Shown one piece after another: positions 7,757 to 15,448 of a DNA stretch of 64,000 nt. Under the pieces are notes generated by a model. It saw nothing but the letters and a program-made list of their open reading frames with translations. It was not told the origin of the DNA and ran no database searches. Within the stretch, counting starts at the first letter, position 1. Every line of letters starts with the position of its first letter. This stretch comes from Salibaculum sp035270045 (lineage in GTDB: Bacteria > Pseudomonadota > Alphaproteobacteria > Rhodobacterales > Rhodobacteraceae): NCBI RefSeq assembly GCF_035270045.1, contig NZ_DATFIP010000086.1, positions 1 to 64,000 on the forward strand, in the 5' to 3' direction. A program made the translations under genes and the position numbers.

Positions 7757-9067
7757 TCAGCCCTTGGTAAAGTCGGGATAGGCCTCCATGCCCAACTCGC
7801 TGGTATCGAGACCGTTGATCTCGGACTCTTCGCTGACGCGGATGCCCATCACGGCCTTGAGGATGTACCAGACGACCAGCGCGACAACGAAGGTGAAGAC
7901 ACCGTAGGCGACGATACCCGTGATCTGTGCCCCCCAGTTGCCGGTGTAGAAGGCCACGGCCAGCGTGCCCCAGATACCGGCGAAGAGGTGCACCGGAATG
8001 GCGCCAACCACGTCGTCGATCTTGAACTTGTCCAGCATGGGCACGGTCAGGACCACGATCACACCGCCGATGGCACCGGTGATGAGCGCCATGAACAGCG
8101 ACGGCGCAAGCGGTTCCGCCGTGATCGACACCAGGCCGGCCAAGGCACCGTTGAGCACCATGGTCAGGTCGACTTTGCCATACATCACCTGTGTCAGGAT
8201 CAGGGCCGCGATGGCACCGGAGGCAGCAGCCATGTTGGTGTTGGCGAAGATCCGGCCGACATCGGTGATGTCGCCCACGGTGCCAGCCGCAAGCTGCGAG
8301 CCGCCGTTGAAACCGAACCAGCCCAGCCACAGGATGAAAGTGCCGAGCGTGGCAAGTGCCAGGTTGGACCCCGGGAAGGGATTGACCTTGCCGTCCTTGT
8401 ACTTGCCCAGGCGTGGGCCCAGCACGATGGCACCGGCCAGGGCAGCCCAGCCGCCGACGGAGTGCACGACGGTCGAGCCAGCAAAGTCCGAGAAGCCCAG
8501 CTGCGACAGGAAACCGCCGCCCCACTGCCAGGACCCCGAGATCGGGTACATGATGCCCGTCAGGATCACGACGAAGACGAGGAAAGGCCAAAGCTTGATC
8601 CGCTCTGCCAGCGCGCCCGAAACGATCGAGGCGGTCGCGGCCACGAACATCAACTGGAAGAAGAAGTCCGACGCCACCGAGGCATAGCCGAGCGAGGCGT
8701 CAGCCGCGCCAAGCCCGACAGGCTCAAGCACTGTCGGCACGAAGTTGGGCGCGAAGTATCCGTTGAACTCTCCCGGATACATCAGGTTGAAGCCGACCAG
8801 CCAGTACATGATGGCGGCCGTCGAGTAGAGCGCAATGTTCTTGGTCAGCTGCATGGTGACGTTCTTCGAGCGCACGAGCCCGGCTTCGAGCATGGCGAAG
8901 CCCGCAGCCATCCAGAACACCAGGAAGCCGCCCACCAGGAACAGCAGCGTGGTCATGATATAGGGCCCGATCTCGTCGAAGCCCGGCGCGGCGGCCTCCT
9001 GGGCCAGCGCAAGGGTCGGCAGGGCGGCAAGCGCACCGGCGACCGAAAGTGTCTTGAGAAGTTTCAT
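7757..9067 (-). CDS. amt: Ammonium transporter
   Basis: A 436-residue Amt/Mep/Rh channel that conducts ammonia/ammonium across the inner membrane. It begins with a cleavable-looking signal (MKLLKTLSVAGALAALPTLALAQ), a known feature of bacterial AmtB precursors. About eleven membrane helices follow, with conserved segments GFAMLEAGLVRSKN, FAGSTVVHSVGG (pore His region), WLGWFGFNGGSQLA and HLFAGIWGTLAV (second pore His). The start at 9067 is chosen because it gives the signal peptide; an in-frame upstream ATG would run into glnK. It lies 25 bases downstream of glnK, the classic arrangement in which GlnK blocks the channel under nitrogen excess. Confidence 0.96.
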   Translation of the reverse strand: MKLLKTLSVAGALAALPTLALAQEAAAPGFDEIGPYIMTTLLFLVGGFLVFWMAAGFAMLEAGLVRSKNVTMQLTKNIALYSTAAIMYWLVGFNLMYPGEFNGYFAPNFVPTVLEPVGLGAADASLGYASVASDFFFQLMFVAATASIVSGALAERIKLWPFLVFVVILTGIMYPISGSWQWGGGFLSQLGFSDFAGSTVVHSVGGWAALAGAIVLGPRLGKYKDGKVNPFPGSNLALATLGTFILWLGWFGFNGGSQLAAGTVGDITDVGRIFANTNMAAASGAIAALILTQVMYGKVDLTMVLNGALAGLVSITAEPLAPSLFMALITGAIGGVIVVLTVPMLDKFKIDDVVGAIPVHLFAGIWGTLAVAFYTGNWGAQITGIVAYGVFTFVVALVVWYILKAVMGIRVSEESEINGLDTSELGMEAYPDFTKG

Positions 9068-9092
9068 TGTCAGATGTCCCTTGGCCAGCGCG

Positions 9093-9431
9093 TCAAAGCG
9101 CGTCGTCATTGGTTTCGCCCGTACGCACGCGCAGGGCACTTTCCAGGTCGAGCACGAAGATCTTGCCGTCACCGATCTTGTCGGTCTTGGCCGTCTTGGC
9201 GATGGTCGCAACGACCTCGTCGGCCATGGCGGCGCCGACCGCGATCTCCAGCTTGACCTTGGGCACGAAATTCACGGCGTATTCCGCCCCGCGGTAGATT
9301 TCGGTGTGACCAGACTGGGAACCGAACCCCTTGATCTCGGTCACCATCATGCCGCGCACGCCGATGGAGGTGAGCGCTTCACGAACCTCCTCCAGCTTGA
9401 ACGGCTTGATCGTTGCAATGATGAGTTTCAC
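9093..9431 (-). CDS. glnK: P-II nitrogen regulatory protein GlnK
   Basis: A 112-residue P-II signal protein, exactly the family length when read from the GTG at 9431 (an AAGGGG purine-rich ribosome site lies just upstream). It senses 2-oxoglutarate and ATP/ADP and is uridylylated on the T-loop. The T-loop IYRGAEYAVNFVPK is present with the target Tyr at residue 51, and the ATP-binding loop GDGKIFVLDLESALRVRTGE is intact. Linkage to amt argues for GlnK and not GlnB. The protein is predicted to bind and close Amt when nitrogen is plentiful. Expression is probably nitrogen-controlled through the upstream intergenic region (see 9517-9604). Confidence 0.96.
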   Translation of the reverse strand: MKLIIATIKPFKLEEVREALTSIGVRGMMVTEIKGFGSQSGHTEIYRGAEYAVNFVPKVKLEIAVGAAMADEVVATIAKTAKTDKIGDGKIFVLDLESALRVRTGETNDDAL

Positions 9432-9516
9432 TGGCTTCCCCTTGCATTTGGCGTCTGTGCGCACCCTTCGCGGCTGCGCTTGCTCTCAAGGGGGCCGTTT
9501 GTTGGCCGGAAGCTCA

Positions 9517-9604
9517 ATAATATGCTGCGCGCGCGAAATGGTCGCCGGAACATAATCGCACAAAAAATGCACATTTCGTGCTTATTGATGAAAATTTAAG
9601 CACG
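9517..9604. promoter_or_regulatory. Shared regulatory region of glnK and the PBP gene with GCAC/GTGC repeats
   Basis: In the 263-bp divergent gap, an AT-rich patch holds an 8-bp perfect inverted repeat CGTGCTTA / TAAGCACG (9577-9584 and 9597-9604). It also holds GCAC-N5-GTGC at 9569-9581 and another GCAC at 9559-9562. On the minus strand a -10-like TATTAT (9522-9517) lacks a recognisable -35 box, suggesting activator-dependent transcription of glnK. The half-sites recall those of NtrC, but the spacing does not match the enterobacterial consensus, so the regulator is inferred, not shown. Confidence 0.4.
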
Positions 9605-9612
9605 CATAAAAG
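9585..9612 (+). promoter_or_regulatory. Predicted promoter of the penicillin-binding protein gene
   Basis: TTGATG (9585-9590), a 16-bp spacer and TAAAAG (9607-9612) point toward the PBP gene, giving a leader of about 75 bases. The inverted repeat at 9577-9604 overlaps the -35 box and spacer, so a protein bound there could affect this promoter. Prediction by eye. Confidence 0.4.
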
Positions 9613-9694
9613 CGCTCGTCGCGGGGCGATCCGCCTCTACAAACGAATCCCGCCGGGCTATTGTGCGCGCAAATTCGGCAACGGCAGAGCAGAG

Positions 9695-11830
9695 ATGTCC
9701 CGAAAAAAACGCACGCGTCCACCGCTTGTGGCCGAAAACCGCCACGCGACAAAAGCCAGGCGGAAACAGCCTGCGCGCAAGCCCGCGCAGGCCCGACGCG
9801 GGGGCGGCGCGCGGCGTGGCCCGCTGGGCGCTCTGCGGGCGTTGCTTGGCGGGGTTGTGAAGTGGGTCCTGCTTCTGGCGTGGCGTTTCGGGGTGCGCGC
9901 CGGCCTTGCGGTCGTGCTGCTCACAGGTTTGGGCGTTTTCTATTATGCCGCCACCCTGCCGCCGATCGACGAGCTGATCGACGGGCGCACGCGCGGCTCG
10001 GTCACGCTGCTGGACAACAATGGCGAGGTCTTTGCCTGGCGCGGCGACCAGTTCGGCGGCATGGTCACCGCCGAGACCGTCAGCCCGCACCTGCGCAATG
10101 CCATCATCGCGACCGAGGACAAGCGATTCTACGCCCCCTATCACATGGGGATCGATTTCTACGCCACCGCCGCGGCCATGGTTCGCAACTACCGTGAGAA
10201 CGGCAATCCGCTGTCGGGGGCCGGCGGGTCCTCGATCACCCAGCAGACGGCCAAGCTCCTGTGCTTCGGACGTCCCTACGATCCGGACACCTGGGAGAGC
10301 GAGACCGCCTACGAGGCCGACTGCCGCGAGACCACGCTCTGGCGCAAGGTGGTGGAAGCCACCTATGCCATGGCTATGGAGGCCCGCTATTCCAAGGACG
10401 AGATCCTGACGGTCTACATGAACCGCGCCTACCTTGGCGCAGGCTCACGCGGGTTCGAGGCCGCCGCCCAGCGCTATTTCGGCATTTCCGCGGCCGAGGT
10501 CGATCCAGCGCAGGCCGCCATGCTGGCCGGGCTTCTGCGCGCACCCTCGGCCACCTCGCCGACGCGCAACCTTCAAGCCGCTCAGGACCGTGGCGACACC
10601 GTGCTGCGGCTGATGCGCGATCAGGGCTATCTGACCGACCAAGAAGCGGCACGGGCCCAGGCCGACCCGGCCACGCTGTCGAAGGCTGCGCGCCAGCGCT
10701 CGGGCGGCTATTTCGCTGACTGGGTCATGGCCAGCGGGCCTGAGTTCTTCACCCGCCAGACCACCGAGGACGTGATCATCCGCACCACGCTGGACCAGCG
10801 GATCCAGCAGGCCGCCGAAGAGGGCCTGACCCGGGTTTTCGAGGAAAAGGTGCGAGACGGGTCCCAAGCCCAGGCTGCCATCGTCGTGATGGGCGCCGAT
10901 GGCGCCGTACGCGCCATGGTGGGCGGACGCGATACCGAGGCGGCCGGGGCCTTCAACCGCGCCACGCAGGCGCTGCGCCAGACCGGGTCGGCCTTCAAGC
11001 CCTTCGTCTATGCCACAGCCCTGGATCTGGGGATGCGCCCCATGGACGTGATTATCGACGACCCCACCTGCTGGGACGTGCCCGGCCCAGACGACTGGTG
11101 CCCCGAGAACTACAGCCGCGACCATGCCGGCGAGGTCACGCTGACACAGGCGCTCATGGCCTCGCTCAACATCCCGGCGGTCAAGGTCTCGGAACGGGTA
11201 GGCCGCGACAACGTCCGCACCGTCGCCGAGATGTTCGGCATCGAAAGCGAGCTTGCCACGGGCCCCGCCCTTGCATTGGGCACTTCGGAAAGCACCCTTC
11301 TGGAAATGACGGGCGCCTATGCCGGCATCCTCAACGGCGGCTCGGCGGTGACGCCCTACGGCCTGGTGGAACTGCGCCTGATGGGCGATGACAAGCCCCT
11401 GATGGACGCGGGCGGCGGCATCCGCGACAGGGTGATTCGCCAGGACGCCGCGCGACAGCTTACATGGATGATGCACCAGGTGGTGGAACAGGGCACCGGC
11501 CAGCGGGCGCGTATCGACGGCTGGCAGATCGCGGGCAAGACGGGAACATCACAGCAGGCGCGTGACGCCTGGTTCATAGCCTTCACCGCCGACTACGTCG
11601 CCGGGATCTGGATGGGCTACGATGACAATACGCCGCTGACCGGGGTCACGGGCTCGGGCCTGCCGGCAGACATCTGGCGCGAGACCATGACCGGGGTCCT
11701 CGGCCCCGTGCAGCCGGGGCCACTGCCAATGCAACCGCCCGCCGGAGCCGAGACCGGTGGACCGGGTCTGTCCGACCCGGCCGCCGAAGCACTGATCGAC
11801 CTGTTGTTGCAGGAACTCGCCGGTCAGTAG
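9695..11830 (+). CDS. Class A penicillin-binding protein (PBP1A-type transglycosylase/transpeptidase)
   Basis: A 711-residue bifunctional peptidoglycan synthase. Order: basic cytoplasmic N-terminus (about 1-50), one membrane anchor (about 60-95), GT51 glycosyltransferase domain with the catalytic-Glu motif ATEDKRFY, SSITQQTAK and RKVVEATYA, and then the transpeptidase domain. The transpeptidase has the SxxK nucleophile TGSAFK (S432, K435), an SLN motif and AGKTGTSQ (K615). It polymerises lipid II and crosslinks stem peptides in the periplasm. The ATG at 9695 (MSRKKRTRPP) is preferred; the longer frame from 9578 would begin inside the promoter region. The C-terminal extension is short and proline/glycine-rich. 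Confidence 0.93.
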   Translation: MSRKKRTRPPLVAENRHATKARRKQPARKPAQARRGGGARRGPLGALRALLGGVVKWVLLLAWRFGVRAGLAVVLLTGLGVFYYAATLPPIDELIDGRTRGSVTLLDNNGEVFAWRGDQFGGMVTAETVSPHLRNAIIATEDKRFYAPYHMGIDFYATAAAMVRNYRENGNPLSGAGGSSITQQTAKLLCFGRPYDPDTWESETAYEADCRETTLWRKVVEATYAMAMEARYSKDEILTVYMNRAYLGAGSRGFEAAAQRYFGISAAEVDPAQAAMLAGLLRAPSATSPTRNLQAAQDRGDTVLRLMRDQGYLTDQEAARAQADPATLSKAARQRSGGYFADWVMASGPEFFTRQTTEDVIIRTTLDQRIQQAAEEGLTRVFEEKVRDGSQAQAAIVVMGADGAVRAMVGGRDTEAAGAFNRATQALRQTGSAFKPFVYATALDLGMRPMDVIIDDPTCWDVPGPDDWCPENYSRDHAGEVTLTQALMASLNIPAVKVSERVGRDNVRTVAEMFGIESELATGPALALGTSESTLLEMTGAYAGILNGGSAVTPYGLVELRLMGDDKPLMDAGGGIRDRVIRQDAARQLTWMMHQVVEQGTGQRARIDGWQIAGKTGTSQQARDAWFIAFTADYVAGIWMGYDDNTPLTGVTGSGLPADIWRETMTGVLGPVQPGPLPMQPPAGAETGGPGLSDPAAEALIDLLLQELAGQ

Positions 11831-11846
11831 CGTGGTCGGCGCTACT
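11826..11846. repeat. Hairpin between convergent stop codons
   Basis: A 7-bp inverted repeat AGTAGCG / CGCTACT with 7-base loop includes the stop codons of both the PBP gene and the convergent small gene. No T-run follows on either strand, so it is at best a weak terminator or RNA-end stabiliser. Confidence 0.4.
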
Positions 11847-12201
11847 CCTCGGTGAGCGGGGTGCACCGTTCGTAACGGAAGGCATAGCCGTCCCAGACCA
11901 TGATGATCCCGTCGCCCTCGGCAGCCTCCATGACCATGGCGCGTTCGGTCCAGCGCGCGCCTTCGCCACTGCATTCCATGGTATAGAGCGTCGCGTTCAT
12001 GTTCACGACATTCACGGGCCGCGTCATGCGGCATTCGCTCTCGACGCCGTAGAAGATGCCGTCCTCGATCCTCAATGCGCCGCCGTCGACGCCAACCAGC
12101 GCGCAGTCGGCATTGGCATTCTGACGGTAGGTGCCGTCATAGGGCGTGGCCAGCGCGAGCCCCGGCACGAGGGGCAGGGCGAGGACCAGGGCCCTGGTCA
12201 T
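11842..12201 (-). CDS. Small secreted hypothetical protein, third gene of the mla cluster
   Basis: A 119-residue protein with a signal peptide (MTRALVLALPLVPGLALA) and a mature part of about 100 residues holding four cysteines (DCALVG, ESECRMT, MECSGEG, ERCTPL), which suggests two disulfides in the periplasm. No family is recognised. It starts inside the stop codon of mlaC (ATGA overlap), so it is translated with mlaA-mlaC. A link to lipid transport is suggested by position only. Confidence 0.75.
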   Translation of the reverse strand: MTRALVLALPLVPGLALATPYDGTYRQNANADCALVGVDGGALRIEDGIFYGVESECRMTRPVNVVNMNATLYTMECSGEGARWTERAMVMEAAEGDGIIMVWDGYAFRYERCTPLTEE

Positions 12202-12800
12202 CCCATCGCCCTCAGGTCCGAGATCAGCTCGTCGAGATCGCCGCCGCGCCTGTCCAGCATTGCCCCGATCTCCTGGCGCTCTGAGACGAGCATGTTCACG
12301 CCCTCGACGATCAGGTTGAAGAAGACCGGGCGACCGGGCCGGTCATAGACATGGAAATCCACGCGAAACGGGGACTGGCCAGGCAGGTCGGCAACCGTCT
12401 GAACCTCCATGTAGTTGTTCACCGGGACGGTGCGCTGCACGGTGATCTCGCCGCCTTGGAATTCGCGGAAGCGACGGCCGTACTTGTTGGCAAGGTAGGT
12501 CCCGAAGGCTTCTGCAAAGGCCGAGCGCTGTGAATTGCTGGCCGACCGCCCCGCCACGCCGAGGGCCGAGGCCGCGATCGCCGCCGTGTGCGCGTAGTCG
12601 TCGAACACGGTCCTGAACCGGCGGATCATCTGGTCCTCGGAGCCGCCCGAGGAGATGATGGCGTTGATGTCTCCCACCGCGCGGTCGACAAGCTGGCGGG
12701 CCTGCGACTGCGTCAGTGCAAAGGCGGGTATGGGAAGCGCCGCTGTAGCGGCGGCGGCAAGGCCGAGGGCAGAGAACCGGCGACGGGTCAGGGACATCAT
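12198..12800 (-). CDS. mlaC: MlaC-family periplasmic phospholipid-binding protein
   Basis: A 200-residue member of the toluene-tolerance Ttg2D/MlaC family. It carries phospholipid between the outer-membrane MlaA complex and the inner-membrane MlaFEDB ATPase, in the direction that restores outer-membrane asymmetry. The N-terminus (MMSLTRRRFSALGLAAAAT) has a twin-arginine-like RRRF start. Family features are QLVDRAVGDINAII, a DYAHTAAIAASALG segment and the C-terminal block DLPGQSPFRVDFHVYDRPGRPVFFNLIVEG split by short loops. Start and stop codons overlap the neighbours (ATGA on both sides), so it is in one operon with mlaA and the small gene. The Mla ATPase genes are not in this window. Confidence 0.9.
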   Translation of the reverse strand: MMSLTRRRFSALGLAAAATAALPIPAFALTQSQARQLVDRAVGDINAIISSGGSEDQMIRRFRTVFDDYAHTAAIAASALGVAGRSASNSQRSAFAEAFGTYLANKYGRRFREFQGGEITVQRTVPVNNYMEVQTVADLPGQSPFRVDFHVYDRPGRPVFFNLIVEGVNMLVSERQEIGAMLDRRGGDLDELISDLRAMG

Positions 12801-13567
12801 TCGAATCCTTCCAGGTCCAGGGCAAATGGATCGATCCCGGCCTCGGCCCCGGAAGGCGCCTCGCCAAGATCGAACCGGCGGTTCTGAAGATAGGCAGAGC
12901 GTGATTGCAAGTAGCTGTCGGCGCTTTCGTAAAGCACCCCGTCCATGGTTTGCATGAAGCGACCGCGGTTGATCACGATGGCGGCGCCGCGCGTGACCGC
13001 GCCATAATCCAGTTGCGGCTGCGTACCCACCCGCGACAGCGGGTCGAGCACGAGGTCCACGATGCGGCCCGCGGCATCCCGCTCGGTCGAAGGCCCGAAG
13101 ACGGGCAGTTCGATGTACGCACCTTCGTCGGCCCCCCAGACCGCGAGGGTCTCTCCGAAATCCGTTGTTTCTTCGTGCAGGCCGATCCCGCCGGCCGGGT
13201 CGAACAGCCCGCCCACGCCGATGGTGGTGTTCAGCAGGAAGCGCATGGTGTTGGTGCCGGCCCCGCCGACATCCCCTTGCAGCACGCCGTTGAGCACCAT
13301 ACCCGGCAGGCCGATATTGTCGGCGAAATTGGCGACCGGGCCGGTGACTTCGCGCGGAGCCTCGGCCGCGACCTGGCCCAGAGGACGCAACACGGCGCGG
13401 TCGAGTGACTTGTTGAAGGAATGCACCTCGCGGTTCGTGGTCTCATAGGGGTCGTTGACGCCGCCGCCGGGCGGGGCGGGCGTGCAGGCGGCCATGGCAC
13501 CCAAGGAAAGAACGGTGCAGAGGCTCAGCAGGGGCGTTCGGCGGACAAAAGGCAAGGGCATATCCAT
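12797..13567 (-). CDS. mlaA: MlaA/VacJ-family outer-membrane lipoprotein
   Basis: A 256-residue lipoprotein with a signal peptide and a lipobox-like AMAAC (Cys near residue 28). Characteristic VacJ segments follow: NDPYETTNREVHSFNKSLDRAVLRPLGQ, GLPGMVLNGVLQGD and GGLFDPAGGIGL. MlaA sits as a ring in the inner leaflet of the outer membrane and removes mislocalised phospholipid for MlaC. It is the first gene of the mlaA-mlaC-hypothetical operon and is divergent from the type I secretion ATPase gene. The start at 13567 lacks a clear ribosome site; the second Met (13561) is an alternative. Confidence 0.92.
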   Translation of the reverse strand: MDMPLPFVRRTPLLSLCTVLSLGAMAACTPAPPGGGVNDPYETTNREVHSFNKSLDRAVLRPLGQVAAEAPREVTGPVANFADNIGLPGMVLNGVLQGDVGGAGTNTMRFLLNTTIGVGGLFDPAGGIGLHEETTDFGETLAVWGADEGAYIELPVFGPSTERDAAGRIVDLVLDPLSRVGTQPQLDYGAVTRGAAIVINRGRFMQTMDGVLYESADSYLQSRSAYLQNRRFDLGEAPSGAEAGIDPFALDLEGFE

Positions 13568-13702
13568 TCAGTGCTTTGCTAACCTTTCCCAGATAGTGAA
13601 AGGACAGGCAATGAACAGGCCTGCCACGACAGCTAGGAGAATTCGTGATCCGGATACCACGCCGGCCCGGACCACGGTACAAGGATTGGCAAGACCACGC
13701 CC

Positions 13703-15448
13703 ATGACGCACGCCGACCCGACAAGAGCAGAGATTGCAGCCGGTCGACAGGAACTGCGCGCGGCCCGGCGCCAGTCGCGCGCGCTGTTCCGGTTCGTCGC
13801 CTTGTTCAGCGTCTTCGTCAACGCGCTGATGCTGACCGGCCCGCTCTACATGCTCAACGTCTATGACCGTGTGCTGGGCTCACGGTCCGTGGAAACCCTC
13901 GTGGCGCTTTCAGTTCTGGTGGGCTTTCTCTACCTGATGATGGCACTGTTGGACTATGCCCGGGGCCGCGTCATGAGCCGGGCCGGGGCCCGTTTCCAAT
14001 CGGCGCTGGACCGCCGGGTTTTCATGGCCACGCTTGACGCCCGTGCCCCGCAAGAGGCCGCGACCGGCCAGCGCGACCTCGAGAATGTGCAGCGGCTGAT
14101 CACCTCGCCGGTGCTGATGGCGCTGTTCGACCTGCCCTGGACGCCGATCTTCCTGCTGGGCATCTTCATTTTCCACCCCTTGCTGGGCTACCTGGCCATT
14201 GCCGGGGGCGGGCTGCTGATCCTGCTGGCGCTTGCCAACCAGGTGACCACCCGCGCGCCGCTGGCCGAGGCGAATGCCGCCGCCCATCGCACCGAGGCGC
14301 TGGGCCAGTCCCTGCGCGGCGAAGCCGAGATGGTGCAGTCGCTGGGGATGCGCCAGGCCAGTTTCGACCGTTGGGACCGGCTGCGCGGCCAGACGCTGGC
14401 GGCCAGCATCCGGGCGGGGGATCACGGGGGCACCTTTTCGGCGATGACGCGGGCGTTTCGATTGTTCCTGCAATCGGCCATGCTGGGCCTCGGGGCTTAT
14501 CTGGTTTTGCAGGATCAGCTCACCGCAGGGGCCATGATCGCCGGCTCGATCCTGCTGGGCCGTGCGCTCGCACCGGTCGAGATCCTGATCAACCGATGGG
14601 CCGTGGTCCAAAGCGGGATCGACGGGTGGCGCAGCCTGGCGCGGTTGCTGGGCAGGGTGCCGCCGTCCCGCGCGCGCACCGCGCTGCCTCCCCCCCGCGC
14701 CACTGTCGAGGCGCGCGACGTCACAGTGGTGCCCCCGGGCCAGACCAGCGCCACCCTGCGCATGGTCAGCTTTCGGCTGGAACCGGGACAGGCCATGGGG
14801 GTGATCGGTGTCTCGGGCGCGGGGAAATCGACCCTGGCAAAGGCACTGATCGGGCTGTGGCACCCAGCCGGGGGCAAGATACGCCTCGATGGTGCCGCAC
14901 TGGACCAGCACGAGCCGGACACGCTGGGCAAACACATCGGATACCTGCCGCAGCGGGTCCAGCTTTTCGAGGGCACGATCAAGGATAACATCGCCCGGAT
15001 GTCAACGAACCCCGACGATGCAGCCGTGGTCGCGGCGGCGAAACAGGCCGCCGCCCATGACATGATCCTGAAACTGCCCGAAGGGTATGACACCCCCGTC
15101 GACATGACCGGCGGGCGGCTCTCGGGCGGGCAGATCCAGCGCATCGGACTGGCGCGCGCCCTCTACATGGACCCGGTGGTGCTGGTGCTGGACGAACCCA
15201 ACGCAAACCTCGATAATGAGGGGTCGCGGGCGCTCAACAACGCAACCCGCGCCATGAAGGCGGCCGGGCGCGCGGTCTTCATCATGGCGCATCGCCCCGC
15301 CGCGATCCAGGAGTGCGACCTGATCCTCTACCTGGAAAACGGCGCGGCCCGGGCTTTCGGCCCGCGCGACGAGATTATGACCAAGGTCGTCGCGAATCGC
15401 GCCCAGATCGAGAAGGCCCGCTCCGACTGCGGCGCGGGCGTCGCATGA
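13703..15448 (+). CDS. Type I secretion ABC permease/ATPase (PrtD-type)
   Basis: A 581-residue fused membrane/ATPase subunit of a type I secretion system, exporting an unfolded RTX-like or related substrate from the cytoplasm to the outside. Residues about 30-300 form the six-helix ABC membrane domain (starting RFVALFSVFVNALMLTGPL). The ATPase domain has Walker A GVSGAGKST, signature LSGGQIQRIGLARAL and Walker B VLVLDEPNANLD. There is no N-terminal C39 peptidase domain, which places it with PrtD/AprD-type exporters. The stop overlaps the start of the adaptor gene (ATGA). No RTX substrate or TolC-like gene is adjacent. Confidence 0.93.
   Translation: MTHADPTRAEIAAGRQELRAARRQSRALFRFVALFSVFVNALMLTGPLYMLNVYDRVLGSRSVETLVALSVLVGFLYLMMALLDYARGRVMSRAGARFQSALDRRVFMATLDARAPQEAATGQRDLENVQRLITSPVLMALFDLPWTPIFLLGIFIFHPLLGYLAIAGGGLLILLALANQVTTRAPLAEANAAAHRTEALGQSLRGEAEMVQSLGMRQASFDRWDRLRGQTLAASIRAGDHGGTFSAMTRAFRLFLQSAMLGLGAYLVLQDQLTAGAMIAGSILLGRALAPVEILINRWAVVQSGIDGWRSLARLLGRVPPSRARTALPPPRATVEARDVTVVPPGQTSATLRMVSFRLEPGQAMGVIGVSGAGKSTLAKALIGLWHPAGGKIRLDGAALDQHEPDTLGKHIGYLPQRVQLFEGTIKDNIARMSTNPDDAAVVAAAKQAAAHDMILKLPEGYDTPVDMTGGRLSGGQIQRIGLARALYMDPVVLVLDEPNANLDNEGSRALNNATRAMKAAGRAVFIMAHRPAAIQECDLILYLENGAARAFGPRDEIMTKVVANRAQIEKARSDCGAGVA

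Noticed and set aside
7691..9256. 521-residue plus-strand ORF over amt
   Set aside because: Shadow of amt/glnK: the translation is rich in H/D/R/G, has no domain, and the opposite strand encodes clear homologues.
9535..9556. Sigma54 promoter for glnK (GG-N10-GC on the minus strand)
   Set aside because: Only the GG/GC dinucleotides and a few flanking bases match the -24/-12 consensus; too weak to call.
9578..9694. Upstream extension of the penicillin-binding protein gene
   Set aside because: The frame is open, but it crosses promoter-like and inverted-repeat sequence and gives an atypical N-terminus; MSRKKRTRPP at 9695 is a better start.
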